Positions 1 through 6,718 of a DNA stretch of 32,153 nucleotides are shown here, one piece after another (position 1 is the stretch's first letter; each line of letters opens with the position of its first letter). Made by a program: the position numbers and the translations under genes. Origin of the DNA: JACOWB01 sp964373665 (GTDB taxonomy: Archaea; Aenigmatarchaeota; Aenigmatarchaeia; CG10238-14; SCSR01); contig CAYJVM010000007.1 of the NCBI GenBank assembly GCA_964373665.1, forward strand, positions 1-32,153, given 5' to 3'. A model generated the notes under the pieces. The model worked only from the letters and a program-made list of their open reading frames with translations. It was not told where the DNA came from and did no database searches.

Positions 1-78
1 CGGCGGAAGTATACTTTAAAGATCTAAGGGTGACAGATGTGGTGGGTTAGTACACTACAGAAAAACGCAGAAAAAAGC

Positions 79-116
79 TTTAAATATTAAAACCTTGTAA
101 TTCCAAAGGATATAGT
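79..116 (+). promoter_or_regulatory. Promoter and ribosome binding site of the eS19 operon
   Basis: An A-rich element followed by TTTAAATATT (79-88) looks like an archaeal BRE/TATA box. It lies about 30 nt before the ATG, and a purine stretch AAAGGA (105-110) sits at ribosome-binding distance. The same AAAGCTTTAAATA-type box recurs in the window, for example at 30555-30575 on the minus strand. Bases 1-78 show no gene that I can recognise. Confidence 0.55.
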
Positions 117-539
117 ATGGCTTCGATCAAGGCTGTGGATCCGCAGAAATTCAACATTTCGCTGAAAGAGGAGTTGAAGAAAATCGAGGAGATTAACCCT
201 CCTATATGGAGCAAGTTCGTCAAATCGGGCGTACACAAGGAAAGAATACCCCAGCAGGATGATTTCTGGTATGTCAGAAGCGCTTCAATACTCAGAAGGC
301 TTTACATGGACGGTCCGATCGGAGTCGAAAGACTAAGAAGTTATTTCGGGGGGAAGCAAAGAGGCGGGCACAGGCCGGCTCATTTCAGAAAGGCATCGGG
401 AAACTCAATAAGAAAGATTGTGCAACAGCTTGAGGCGTCAGGACTGGTTGTGAGGAATGCCGATAAAAATGGCAGGAAGCTGTCGCCTGCAGGAATGAAG
501 CTTTTGGACAAGATAGCAAAGGGTGTGGACAAGCAATGA
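117..539 (+). CDS. rps19e: Small ribosomal subunit protein eS19
   Basis: 140-residue protein matching the archaeal/eukaryotic eS19 family along its whole length. Family hallmarks seen are the PPIWSKFVKSGVHKERIPQQDDFWYVRSASILRRLY block (about residues 28-64), the GGKQRGGHRP loop and the C-terminal winged-helix region with LEASGLV. eS19 binds the head of the 30S subunit and acts in late small-subunit maturation. It is the first gene of a tight plus-strand operon, and its stop overlaps the next start by 4 nt (ATGA). The start has a TATA-like box and a purine-rich ribosome binding site upstream. Confidence 0.95.
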   Translation: MASIKAVDPQKFNISLKEELKKIEEINPPIWSKFVKSGVHKERIPQQDDFWYVRSASILRRLYMDGPIGVERLRSYFGGKQRGGHRPAHFRKASGNSIRKIVQQLEASGLVVRNADKNGRKLSPAGMKLLDKIAKGVDKQ

Positions 540-790
540 ATGAAAATGCAGATGAAATGCAGAAGCTTGAGGCGATGAAGAAGGTCGTTTTGAAGAAGGT
601 CCTGTCTAAAGAGGCAGTTGAAAGGCTGGGGAGGATAAGGATGGTAAAGCCGGAGTTGGCGGGCCAGTTGGAATTGTACCTGATGCAATTGTACCAAGCC
701 GGTAAGATACCCCAAATGATCAATGACGAACAGTTGAAAATCATCTTGAGCCAGATAGGCACGAAACAGAAGTTCAGGATATTAAGGTGA
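536..790 (+). CDS. PDCD5/TFAR19-family DNA-binding protein
   Basis: 84-residue basic helical protein of the PDCD5 family. The block RIRMVKPELAGQLELYLMQLYQAGKI and the ending QIGTKQKFRILR are diagnostic of the archaeal members, which usually follow eS19. Family members are small triple-helix-bundle proteins that bind DNA or chaperonin partners; the exact archaeal role is unknown. Translation is probably coupled to eS19 through the ATGA overlap. The protein is shorter than typical archaeal members (about 110 residues), lacking most of the acidic N-terminal extension. Confidence 0.9.
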   Translation: MNENADEMQKLEAMKKVVLKKVLSKEAVERLGRIRMVKPELAGQLELYLMQLYQAGKIPQMINDEQLKIILSQIGTKQKFRILR

Positions 791-794
791 TTTT

Positions 795-1013
795 ATGCCA
801 ACAAGAAAAGTCGGCTCTGCAGGAAGATTTGGTTCCAGATACGGGAAAAAAGTAAGGGACTTGATCAGGAACGTTGAAAAGACGCAAAGAAGAAAACATG
901 TGTGTCCAAGATGTGGTATGCGCCAAGCTAAAAGAGTGGTGAAAGGTGTTTATATTTGCAAGAAATGCTGTAATAAGTTTACTGGACAGGCTTACTTTCC
1001 GAGGGGGATGTAA
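795..1013 (+). CDS. rpl37ae: Large ribosomal subunit protein eL43 (L37Ae)
   Basis: 72-residue zinc-ribbon ribosomal protein. The N-terminus TRKVGSAGRFGSRYGKKVR is the eL43 signature, followed by a four-cysteine zinc ribbon CPRC-(x15)-CKKC. It binds 23S rRNA in the 50S subunit. The family places the zinc site centrally, as seen here, and the length is within the archaeal range. It is the third gene of the operon, 4 nt after PDCD5, and its stop codon directly abuts the rpoP start. Confidence 0.95.
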   Translation: MPTRKVGSAGRFGSRYGKKVRDLIRNVEKTQRRKHVCPRCGMRQAKRVVKGVYICKKCCNKFTGQAYFPRGM

Positions 1014-1142
1014 ATGTACAAATGCACTAGCTGTAAAAAATTAGTACCAAAACTTGAAGATCGTATACGATGCCCGTACTGTGGAAGCCGAGTGTTTTCG
1101 AAGCTGCGACCAGAAGTTGTAAAAAGAGTGTTGGCAAGATAA
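1014..1142 (+). CDS. rpoP: RNA polymerase subunit P (Rpb12 homologue)
   Basis: A 42-residue protein translated from the ATG right after the eL43 stop. It begins MYKCTSCKK and continues RIRCPYCGSRVFSKLRPEVVKRV, giving a CxxC...CxxC zinc ribbon and the R-PEVVKRV tail that defines archaeal RpoP and eukaryotic Rpb12. The subunit bridges Rpo3 and Rpo2 in assembly of archaeal RNA polymerase. The eL43-rpoP adjacency is widespread in archaea and supports the call despite the small size. Confidence 0.93.
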   Translation: MYKCTSCKKLVPKLEDRIRCPYCGSRVFSKLRPEVVKRVLAR

Positions 1143-1185
1143 AGTTTGCGGAAACGGATTTAAGCTTTATGGGTTAAACTAATTC

Positions 1186-1410
1186 ATGTACGAGGCTAGT
1201 TTGAAGCTCAAATGCACAAGGCCGGAAGCTGTGAAGCAGAGCTTGGAGCCTGACATCAGGAACGACGAAATTGTGCAAACGGAGATTAATGTCCAAGAAG
1301 ACTCGGTTATGATAGTTATAAAAAGCAAGAAATTGAATTACTTGAAAGCCGTTATAAATTCTTATATCTCGCTTGTTAGCATGCTTGAAGAGGTGGAGAA
1401 AGTTGGATGA
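1186..1410 (+). CDS. pcc1: KEOPS complex subunit Pcc1
   Basis: 74-residue alpha/beta protein of the Pcc1 family, the dimerisation platform of KEOPS, which makes the t6A modification on ANN-decoding tRNAs. Features seen are an N-terminal beta strand (YEASLKLKC), an alternating strand rich in charged residues (VMIVIKSKK) and the terminal helix with LKAVINSYISLVSMLEEVEK, typical for Pcc1. The 43-nt gap before it contains a TATA-like TTTAAGCTTTATG, so it may have its own promoter. Its position between RpoP and prefoldin beta matches the common archaeal order. Confidence 0.88.
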   Translation: MYEASLKLKCTRPEAVKQSLEPDIRNDEIVQTEINVQEDSVMIVIKSKKLNYLKAVINSYISLVSMLEEVEKVG

Positions 1411-1732
1411 AAAAGAAACAATGAAGATGTTGGAACAGTTCCAGGCATATCAAAGCCAACTGCAGTCTGTGATGATGCAGAAAAGCACTTTGCAGCTTCA
1501 GCTGATAGAGATAGACAAGGCTATAGAAGAGCTGGATTCGACGAAGAATGAAAACGCTTATAAAATCACTGGTCAAATAATGGTTAGCAAGCCGGTAAGC
1601 GAAATTAAGACGGATTTGTCGGAAACCAAAGAGGCTTTGGAGTTAAGAGCCAACTCTTTGGAAAAGAGCGGAGAAAGGCTTACGGCAAAATTAAAGGAAA
1701 TGGAGACTGAGCTAAGTAAATTGGTGAAATAG
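1403..1732 (+). CDS. pfdB: Prefoldin beta subunit
   Basis: About 109 residues with two long coiled-coil helices (residues 4-50 and 70-109) joined by a beta-hairpin segment AYKITGQIMVSKPVSEI, the signature of prefoldin beta. Prefoldin is an alpha2-beta4 jellyfish-shaped chaperone that passes unfolded proteins to the thermosome. I chose the TTG at 1403 because GAGGTGG lies 8 nt upstream, giving an 8-nt overlap with pcc1. The first ATG, at 1421, is the alternative; it would shorten the first helix slightly and lacks a well-placed Shine-Dalgarno. Confidence 0.85.
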   Translation: MDEKETMKMLEQFQAYQSQLQSVMMQKSTLQLQLIEIDKAIEELDSTKNENAYKITGQIMVSKPVSEIKTDLSETKEALELRANSLEKSGERLTAKLKEMETELSKLVK

Positions 1733-1741
1733 GTGATGTTA

Positions 1742-2005
1742 ATGTCGGCAGAAGAATTTGAACCTGTGATGAGAATATTGGACGAGATAATTAATGACCG
1801 GACCGTACCTAAGAACATCAGGGCGGCGGCGGAAGAGTCGAAAAGCAGCCTGAACAACGGCACGGAAAACCTAGAGCTCAGAATAAGCACTGCCATCCAT
1901 GTCCTGGATGAGATAATCAACGATCCTAATATGCCTCTTTATGCAAGAACGAAGATTTGGAATGTCGTGTCTGCTTTGGAGCAGAAGAGAATGGAGCTCG
2001 GCTAG
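1742..2005 (+). CDS. UPF0147 family protein
   Basis: 87-residue helical protein of the archaeal UPF0147 family, whose biochemical function is unknown. Two similar blocks are visible: VMRILDEIINDRTVPKNIRAAAEESK, and VLDEIINDPNMPLYARTKIW near the C-terminus. They suggest an internal helical repeat built on a LDEIINDxxxP motif. The start at 1742 is preceded by AGGTGA at good spacing; GTG 1733 and ATG 1736 are in-frame alternatives. The gene closes the prefoldin operon and overlaps the convergent regulator gene by 4 nt. Confidence 0.85.
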   Translation: MSAEEFEPVMRILDEIINDRTVPKNIRAAAEESKSSLNNGTENLELRISTAIHVLDEIINDPNMPLYARTKIWNVVSALEQKRMELG

Positions 2006-2385
2006 GGCACAATAAGCTTTATGTATTCAGTCTTTTTGTTTTTCCTCAAATCGGAGAACAAGCCAATTATCTTGCTGGCATGACCATGCAGGACAAAAAC
2101 TTCAAGACACTTGCCGTCGCAGAAATTGCTGTGTATTTGAGTGTTTATTATATCCTCGTACTGATGTTTTGTTTTCAAAAAAACTCTTTCAGACATGTTC
2201 CGATGAACTAGAACAAGAACACATTCAATATGTCCTTTCAGCCTTTCCTTCAGCTTCATATCGTCTATTAAGAGCTTCATGCCAGATCTTATGACTTCGG
2301 ACCTGCCTGAAAAGCCGGATTTCACTATACTGTCTATCTCTTCGAGCATATCCGAATCCAATGACATGCTTATGATTTTAGCCAT
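2002..2385 (-). CDS. NikR-like ribbon-helix-helix metal regulator
   Basis: 127-residue protein with an N-terminal CopG/ribbon-helix-helix domain (residues 1-45, MAKIISMSLDSDMLEEID followed by SGRSEVIRSGMKLL) and a C-terminal ACT-like ligand domain, the NikR layout. NikR is a nickel-responsive repressor. Aligned by eye with bacterial NikR, the His of KHQYED (E. coli H76), the His of QIHSN (H87) and the Cys of KCLEV (C95) are present. The second His of the HxH motif (H89) is Asn here, and an extra Cys lies in between. Metal specificity is therefore uncertain. It is divergent from the membrane protein at 2470, with repeats in the shared promoter. Confidence 0.8.
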   Translation of the reverse strand: MAKIISMSLDSDMLEEIDSIVKSGFSGRSEVIRSGMKLLIDDMKLKERLKGHIECVLVLVHRNMSERVFLKTKHQYEDIINTQIHSNFCDGKCLEVFVLHGHASKIIGLFSDLRKNKKTEYIKLIVP

Positions 2386-2392
2386 TTTTCCC

Positions 2393-2454
2393 GTTATTAA
2401 CTAACGACTTGTCTGCTTAAATAGTTATTAACAATCATGTTTAAATTTATTAAC
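2393..2454. promoter_or_regulatory. Three helically phased 9-bp repeats, candidate operator
   Basis: Three direct copies of (G/T)TTATTAAC start at 2393, 2424 and 2446 in the 84-nt divergent spacer. The spacings are 31 and 22 bp, close to three and two helical turns, so all copies would lie on one face of the DNA. Ribbon-helix-helix regulators commonly bind phased repeats next to their own gene, so this is a reasonable operator candidate. It could also simply be overlapping TATA boxes in an AT-rich spacer. Confidence 0.45.
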
Positions 2455-2469
2455 ATGCAATAAAACATT

Positions 2470-2637
2470 ATGTCAGCAGCTGTAAAGTACGCAGTGGACC
2501 TTATGATGGTTTTGACTGCATTCTATCTCCTTATGAGAGGTATAGCCGGACAAGGCGCCGAACCGTTTATTTTGATCGCTGTCTCGGTAGTGATGTTTTT
2601 AGAGCTTGTTACAGACGTCCTTTTTCATACCCATTGA
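2470..2637 (+). CDS. Small two-helix membrane protein
   Basis: 55 residues starting MSAAVKYAVDLMMVLTAFYLLMRG, with a second hydrophobic segment PFILIAVSVVMFLELVTDVLF, so two predicted transmembrane helices joined by a short polar loop GIAGQGAE. I do not recognise the family. The start follows AT-rich promoter sequence, and it is divergently paired with the NikR-like regulator, so it is a candidate target of it. A role in metal handling would be pure inference. The ending FHTH carries two histidines. Confidence 0.6.
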   Translation: MSAAVKYAVDLMMVLTAFYLLMRGIAGQGAEPFILIAVSVVMFLELVTDVLFHTH

Positions 2638-2643
2638 AACACG

Positions 2644-3558
2644 TTAGATTCTTCCTAAATTATAGTGGAATCTCCAAGCTATGATGTTGTAGCCCAATTG
2701 CGCAGCATTGCGCACTGTCAGCCTGTCACTAGCAGAATAGACTGGATCGTCAGGATGTCTTGGTGCAACTTCCATAATATCCGCGGCGATAACATCCTTA
2801 CGCTGAAACAGCATATGCAGTAAGCTGTTGGTATAGTTCCACTTGAGGCCGCCTGATACGGGTGTGCCTGTTGCTGGCATAACTGAAGGATCAAAACCGT
2901 CAATATCTATAGTCAAATAGACTCTATCTGTAGGTACAGTTGCGACGATTTGACCTACATCATATTTGACTCCATTCCCCCATTCAAAGAATTTAGATCC
3001 GTGAGTTCTTGCAAAGTTTTTTTCTTCCGGAGAGTAATCTCTTATACCAACTTGAACCATTGGAAAACCTAATTCAGCAGCTCTTCTCATGACGGTAGAA
3101 TGCGCATACCTGCCAAATGGATTATCACGATAATCGGCGTCTGTATCTCGCATGTCAAAGTGCGCATCTATTTGAACGATTGTTATATTTTTTGGATTGT
3201 CGGCTTGCGCTAAAGTTCTGAAAGGCCCGTTTGATACAGTGTGTTCGCCGCCTAGTGTTATTACGAATTTTCTGTTCCTATAATGTTTATAGAATTCTTT
3301 TTGCACGCGATCTATCATTTCTTCTGGGGCAAACTGGTTAAGATCCCCAAGATCCAAGTATGCTATCTGCAAGTGGTTTGATGGTTCTGTTTCAGTGAAC
3401 CTCTCACCACGTTCAATCTGATCATCTAAAGCTCTGGCTACTGCCTTAGGACCTTGGTCTGCACCTTTACCGTATGAAGAAGTTTCGTCGTAATTTGCGC
3501 CAAGTATAACGACATCGGCATCCGAAGGATCTGTACAGTTTATTATCGCATCCGCCAT
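2644..3558 (-). CDS. speB: Agmatinase/arginase-family ureohydrolase
   Basis: 304-residue ureohydrolase. The binuclear manganese motifs are all visible: GGEHT, DAHFDMRD (the DAHxD motif), and DIDGFDPSVMPATGTPVSGG near the C-terminal third. The enzyme hydrolyses agmatine to putrescine and urea, or a related guanidino substrate, and polyamine supply is the likely role. A longer reading frame starts at 3636 but overlaps the upstream gene by 38 nt. I chose 3558 because ACTTAAAATTTA lies about 27 nt upstream on the coding strand, which suits a leaderless transcript, and the length then fits the family. Exact substrate is not decided by sequence. Confidence 0.85.
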   Translation of the reverse strand: MADAIINCTDPSDADVVILGANYDETSSYGKGADQGPKAVARALDDQIERGERFTETEPSNHLQIAYLDLGDLNQFAPEEMIDRVQKEFYKHYRNRKFVITLGGEHTVSNGPFRTLAQADNPKNITIVQIDAHFDMRDTDADYRDNPFGRYAHSTVMRRAAELGFPMVQVGIRDYSPEEKNFARTHGSKFFEWGNGVKYDVGQIVATVPTDRVYLTIDIDGFDPSVMPATGTPVSGGLKWNYTNSLLHMLFQRKDVIAADIMEVAPRHPDDPVYSASDRLTVRNAAQLGYNIIAWRFHYNLGRI

Positions 3559-3598
3559 AACGTTATAATGTGTGTAAATTTTAAGTAGATTGAACCTG

Positions 3599-3988
3599 TT
3601 ATTTACGGGGGTTTTTGTAGTATACGTATCTGCCAAACTGGCAACTTATCGGCAAGTCCTCAACCATATGCCTAACAATAGGTCCATTGCCCCACTTGGA
3701 TTCTATCCTACCGTCCTCCAAGACTATCCCACAATGTATCGGAAAATCTCCCACTGTTCTGTGGTAGTAGACTATCAAATCTCCAACATCTGGTGTTTCT
3801 TTAGGCTCAAGACCTTTTGCCAATCTATGAGCCTCTTTTTGAGAGGGTTTGTAGCCTAATCCAAATGCATGTGCCACGCAATCCAAAGTCCTATCCACGC
3901 CGGAAACAAGTTCGACGCCGTAAAGCGGCAAACGGTCAAATGCACTAGTCGCCAGAATATACTGCAAGTGTAATCTTTTATCAACCAT
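3599..3988 (-). CDS. NlpC/P60-like papain-fold protein
   Basis: 129-residue protein. Residues 34-42 (TLDCVAHAF) carry a cysteine in the DC context typical of NlpC/P60 peptidases. Residues 67-76 (DVGDLIVYYH) resemble the PGDLVFF strand, and 84-90 (IHCGIVL) supply the histidine of an H-V/C-G-I-Y-like strand; His107 or Trp99 could be further pocket residues. In bacteria these enzymes cut peptidoglycan peptides. An archaeon has no such wall, so the target is unknown (pseudomurein-like or protein amide bonds are possible). Its own promoter region faces sepF. Confidence 0.55.
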   Translation of the reverse strand: MVDKRLHLQYILATSAFDRLPLYGVELVSGVDRTLDCVAHAFGLGYKPSQKEAHRLAKGLEPKETPDVGDLIVYYHRTVGDFPIHCGIVLEDGRIESKWGNGPIVRHMVEDLPISCQFGRYVYYKNPRK

Positions 3989-4040
3989 CTCTGATTCCTC
4001 AGTTATTTAAATTTATAAAGCATATTATATTCTGATGTAA

Positions 4041-4358
4041 ATGGTGTTCGGACGACCTAGTGAACCAGAAGACTATGCGGAACTGAACGAAGAATTTTTC
4101 AAGGAACACACTAGCTACAGTGTTATAGTCGATACTCTAAGGAGTTTTGACGAAATTGAAAAGGTGCAAAGCGCTTTAAGGGAAGGTAAGGTCGTATTTT
4201 TGAGGATAAAAGAGATGAGGGACGCTGACATCAACGAATTGAAGAGGAGCGTCGACAGGCTGAAAAAGACGTGCAATGCTATGGGTGGGGATATTGCAGG
4301 CGTCGATGAGGATGTGCTTATAATAACTCCGAACTATGCCAAGGTATTCAGAGGCTAA
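4041..4358 (+). CDS. sepF: Archaeal cell-division protein SepF
   Basis: 105-residue SepF/DUF552-family protein. The globular core (about residues 25-105) has the pattern SYSVIVDTLRSFDEIEKVQSALREGKVVFLRI and ends GGDIAGVDEDVLIITPNYAKVF, matching the SepF beta-alpha fold. In FtsZ-bearing archaea SepF tethers FtsZ filaments to the membrane through an N-terminal amphipathic segment, so FtsZ-based division is implied. The N-terminus here is short. TATTTAAATTTATAAAG lies upstream in the shared spacer, and a leaderless start is likely. The 3' end overlaps the GlyRS gene by 11 nt, tail to tail. Confidence 0.88.
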   Translation: MVFGRPSEPEDYAELNEEFFKEHTSYSVIVDTLRSFDEIEKVQSALREGKVVFLRIKEMRDADINELKRSVDRLKKTCNAMGGDIAGVDEDVLIITPNYAKVFRG

Positions 4359-5796
4359 GCTTTTTAATTTCTTCTACAAGTTTGCTTATTTTCACCCTTG
4401 CTTGCTTCATAGTATCCCTATTCCTCAATGTTACTGTCTTGTCCTTTAAGGTCCGGTCGTCCAAAGTCACGCACAAGGGCGTTCCGATCTCGTCTTGGCG
4501 GTAGTATCTCTTGCCTATGCTTCCGCCTTCGTCATAAAAGGTGTTGAAATGCTGTTTTAACTCATCATAAACTTTCCTGGCTTTTGCAGGGAGATTATCC
4601 TTGTTGACCAACGGGAATACAGCAACTGAAAATGGTGACAATGGGGCAGGTAGTTTCAATAAAATCCTGTCCTTTTCCTCTGCATAGTTCAATTCTAACA
4701 TGGCGTAGAATATTCTATCGATGCCCAAGCTCAATTCGAGTACATGAGGGATGAATCTTTTTCCTTCGTAGAATACCTCCTGTGACTGCCCAGAAACTTT
4801 TTGATGTCCATCCAAGTCATGTGAACCTCTATAGTGACAACCTGCTACTTCTTTCCACCCCATCTCCAACTCTATCTCAACGTCAAAATGAATCTTGTTG
4901 TAAAAGGCTTTTTCCTCATCCGACAGCTGCCTGAGCCTGAACTTGTTCTCTGGTATCTTCAAAACGTCTAAAAAGAATTGCTGCATCTTTGCGAGATGGT
5001 ATAGGTAGAATTTGGGTAGCTTGAGTTTTTTAGAAACTTCCTCGCAGGCGATTTTGTGTATCTTCCTGTTCAGCAACAATATTAGCTTGTATTTTGCAAC
5101 TTCCTTCCATTTTTCATGTTCGTCTAATTTTCTTGGATCGAAAAATATCTGCAGCTCTGCCTGAGTAAACTCTCTTTGTCTTAGCAGCAGTTGGCGTGGG
5201 GATATCTCGTTCCTGTAAGCCTTTCCTATTATTGCCAGTCCCAAAGGCAACTTCATTCTAAGTATGTTGAAGTGCCGCATAAAGTTGACGTAAGCTCCTT
5301 GTGCCGTTTCAGGACGCAGGTATGTCACAGTCTCCTTGTCTGCACCTGTTTGGATAGTGAACATCATGTTCAAGACAGAAACTTCATCCAGCTCACCCTT
5401 GCACTTGGGACATTTCACGTTGTGCTTTTTTATTATCTTCGACATCTCTTCTGTGGTCTTCCCTTCAAAGTTTTCATGAAGAAATTCCTCCATTATGTGG
5501 TCGGCGCGATGGAACGTGCCGCACTTTTTGCATTTAGCGACTGGATCTACGAAATTCGATATGTGCCCTGATGCTTCAAACACCTTTTCGGGCATTATGT
5601 TTGCTGTTTCTATCTCGAAAAAGTTTTCATCAAGACCTAAGAAATACTTCCTCCACAGATTTTCCAGCTTCCTCTTTACAGATGTGCCGTTGCTTCCATA
5701 ATCATACAATCCTGCAATACCACCGTAAATCTCGCTGCTGACGAAGAAGAAGCCTCTTCTCTTGGCTAATTCCACGACTTTATCTGAAACTGACAT
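4348..5796 (-). CDS. glyS: Glycyl-tRNA synthetase (class II)
   Basis: 482-residue alpha2-type GlyRS. It starts MSVSDKVVELAKRRGFFFVSSEIYGG, the archaeal/eukaryotic N-terminus. It then shows motif 1, a zinc-binding insertion with CKKCGTFHRADH and CPKC, TYLRPETAQGAYVNF, FRNEISPRQ-like motif 2 (YRNEISPRQLLLRQREFTQAE), and motif 3 ending SLGIDRIFYAML. The C-terminal anticodon-binding domain carries GSIGKRYYRQDEIGTPLCVTLD. A frame-extended ATG lies at 5862, but the family N-terminus points to 5796. It is shorter than many archaeal GlyRS (about 570 residues), consistent with a compact genome. Confidence 0.95.
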   Translation of the reverse strand: MSVSDKVVELAKRRGFFFVSSEIYGGIAGLYDYGSNGTSVKRKLENLWRKYFLGLDENFFEIETANIMPEKVFEASGHISNFVDPVAKCKKCGTFHRADHIMEEFLHENFEGKTTEEMSKIIKKHNVKCPKCKGELDEVSVLNMMFTIQTGADKETVTYLRPETAQGAYVNFMRHFNILRMKLPLGLAIIGKAYRNEISPRQLLLRQREFTQAELQIFFDPRKLDEHEKWKEVAKYKLILLLNRKIHKIACEEVSKKLKLPKFYLYHLAKMQQFFLDVLKIPENKFRLRQLSDEEKAFYNKIHFDVEIELEMGWKEVAGCHYRGSHDLDGHQKVSGQSQEVFYEGKRFIPHVLELSLGIDRIFYAMLELNYAEEKDRILLKLPAPLSPFSVAVFPLVNKDNLPAKARKVYDELKQHFNTFYDEGGSIGKRYYRQDEIGTPLCVTLDDRTLKDKTVTLRNRDTMKQARVKISKLVEEIKKLSL

Positions 5797-5903
5797 GTAA
5801 ATAATTTGATTTTCTGAATTTATTAAAAGGGAATGAACAGGCGTGTAGTCTGGAACTTGCAAGCAGACTATCGTGGATTGGAATTGTGTGAGGATTATAT
5901 AAA

Positions 5904-6689
5904 TTACTTGTATTTGGTTAAAATTTCTCTCAGAGCACCAAGTTTCTCTTCGGGAGCAGTTTCCGGAGAGTCCATCACATCGAACAGTGAGGTGAAATCG
6001 GCTCCTTCAATCTGGACTGGTTTTCTTCCAGTTTCAGTTATGACCAGTCCTCGTCTCACTGGGCGGAAGCCCAAGTAGGAGTTCGAATTCGAAGGCAACC
6101 AGTACGCATTCGCGCCGAACCGCCTCACGCGAGGGAACCACCTGCCGCCACGAATGACAGCCCGAACACCTTCCTCATAACTAAAATCATCATTGCTCCA
6201 CAAGTAAGCTCCTGCCACCAATCCTAGCTCTGGGATATCTCGTTCCAACTTTCCAGATCTTCTAGGAAAGTTTGGTAATTCATTTCTCTCTCCGCCGACA
6301 TAGGCTGGGCTTCCGTCGTCTCTTGTGTGCAGTATTGACCTCACAACCCACAAGGGATATCTTCCTGTTTCTGGGGCATTATCTAGGTGGGATGAGTATT
6401 TTCCGTCTGAATAATTGGGCCAGAATATCATGTCGTCCACGTACTCTGGATAGCCTGTGATCATATCATTTTCTATTTGCCGATTGTTTAGCTCAAAATA
6501 AGACCTTGCATCAGACCATTCTTTACTTGACATCCAATCCAAGTCGTGTGACTGGAGCCATAATTTTGCATTATTTCTGGGGCCTAGAATGACTTTGCCG
6601 TTTTCATCACACGCCCTTCTCTCTGCTACAGAAAGGTTCAATCCAGGCACTACATGATATTGCATTTGTGAATAAGTCTGGGCTACCAT
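5904..6689 (-). CDS. FGE/C-type-lectin-fold protein, DGR-target-like
   Basis: 261-residue protein. The C-terminal third reads VIRGGRWFPRV...ANAYWLPSNSNSYLGFRPVR (about residues 180-218). This is the RGGxW...GFR signature of formylglycine-generating-enzyme/sulfatase-modifying-factor folds, which also form the variable proteins of diversity-generating retroelements. No cysteine pair typical of a true FGE active site is visible, so enzymatic FGE activity is doubtful. No signal peptide or membrane segment is seen. It sits between GlyRS and FEN1 with its own short spacers. I can name the fold but not the ligand. Confidence 0.6.
   Translation of the reverse strand: MVAQTYSQMQYHVVPGLNLSVAERRACDENGKVILGPRNNAKLWLQSHDLDWMSSKEWSDARSYFELNNRQIENDMITGYPEYVDDMIFWPNYSDGKYSSHLDNAPETGRYPLWVVRSILHTRDDGSPAYVGGERNELPNFPRRSGKLERDIPELGLVAGAYLWSNDDFSYEEGVRAVIRGGRWFPRVRRFGANAYWLPSNSNSYLGFRPVRRGLVITETGRKPVQIEGADFTSLFDVMDSPETAPEEKLGALREILTKYK
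6063..6153 (-). other. Candidate variable region of the C-type-lectin-fold protein
   Basis: The segment between the RGG and LGFR motifs has many codons of NNC form (TTC, CGC, TTC, TAC, AAC, TAC). That is what adenine-directed mutagenesis of AAC-rich template codons produces in diversity-generating retroelements. No reverse transcriptase and no template repeat were found in this window, so the assignment depends on sequence outside it. Confidence 0.3.
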
Positions 6690-6718
6690 ACTAAATTAAA
6701 GGACGTAAAGGATTTAAA

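Noticed and set aside
3559..3636. Longer agmatinase start at 3636
   Set aside because: It would overlap the upstream gene by 38 nt and adds residues not typical of the family; a TATA-like box suits the 3558 start.
5191..5701. Plus-strand reading frames inside the GlyRS gene
   Set aside because: They are antisense shadows of glyS with no recognisable motifs or start signals. The same applies to the antisense frames over the exosome, aIF2-gamma and pilin genes.
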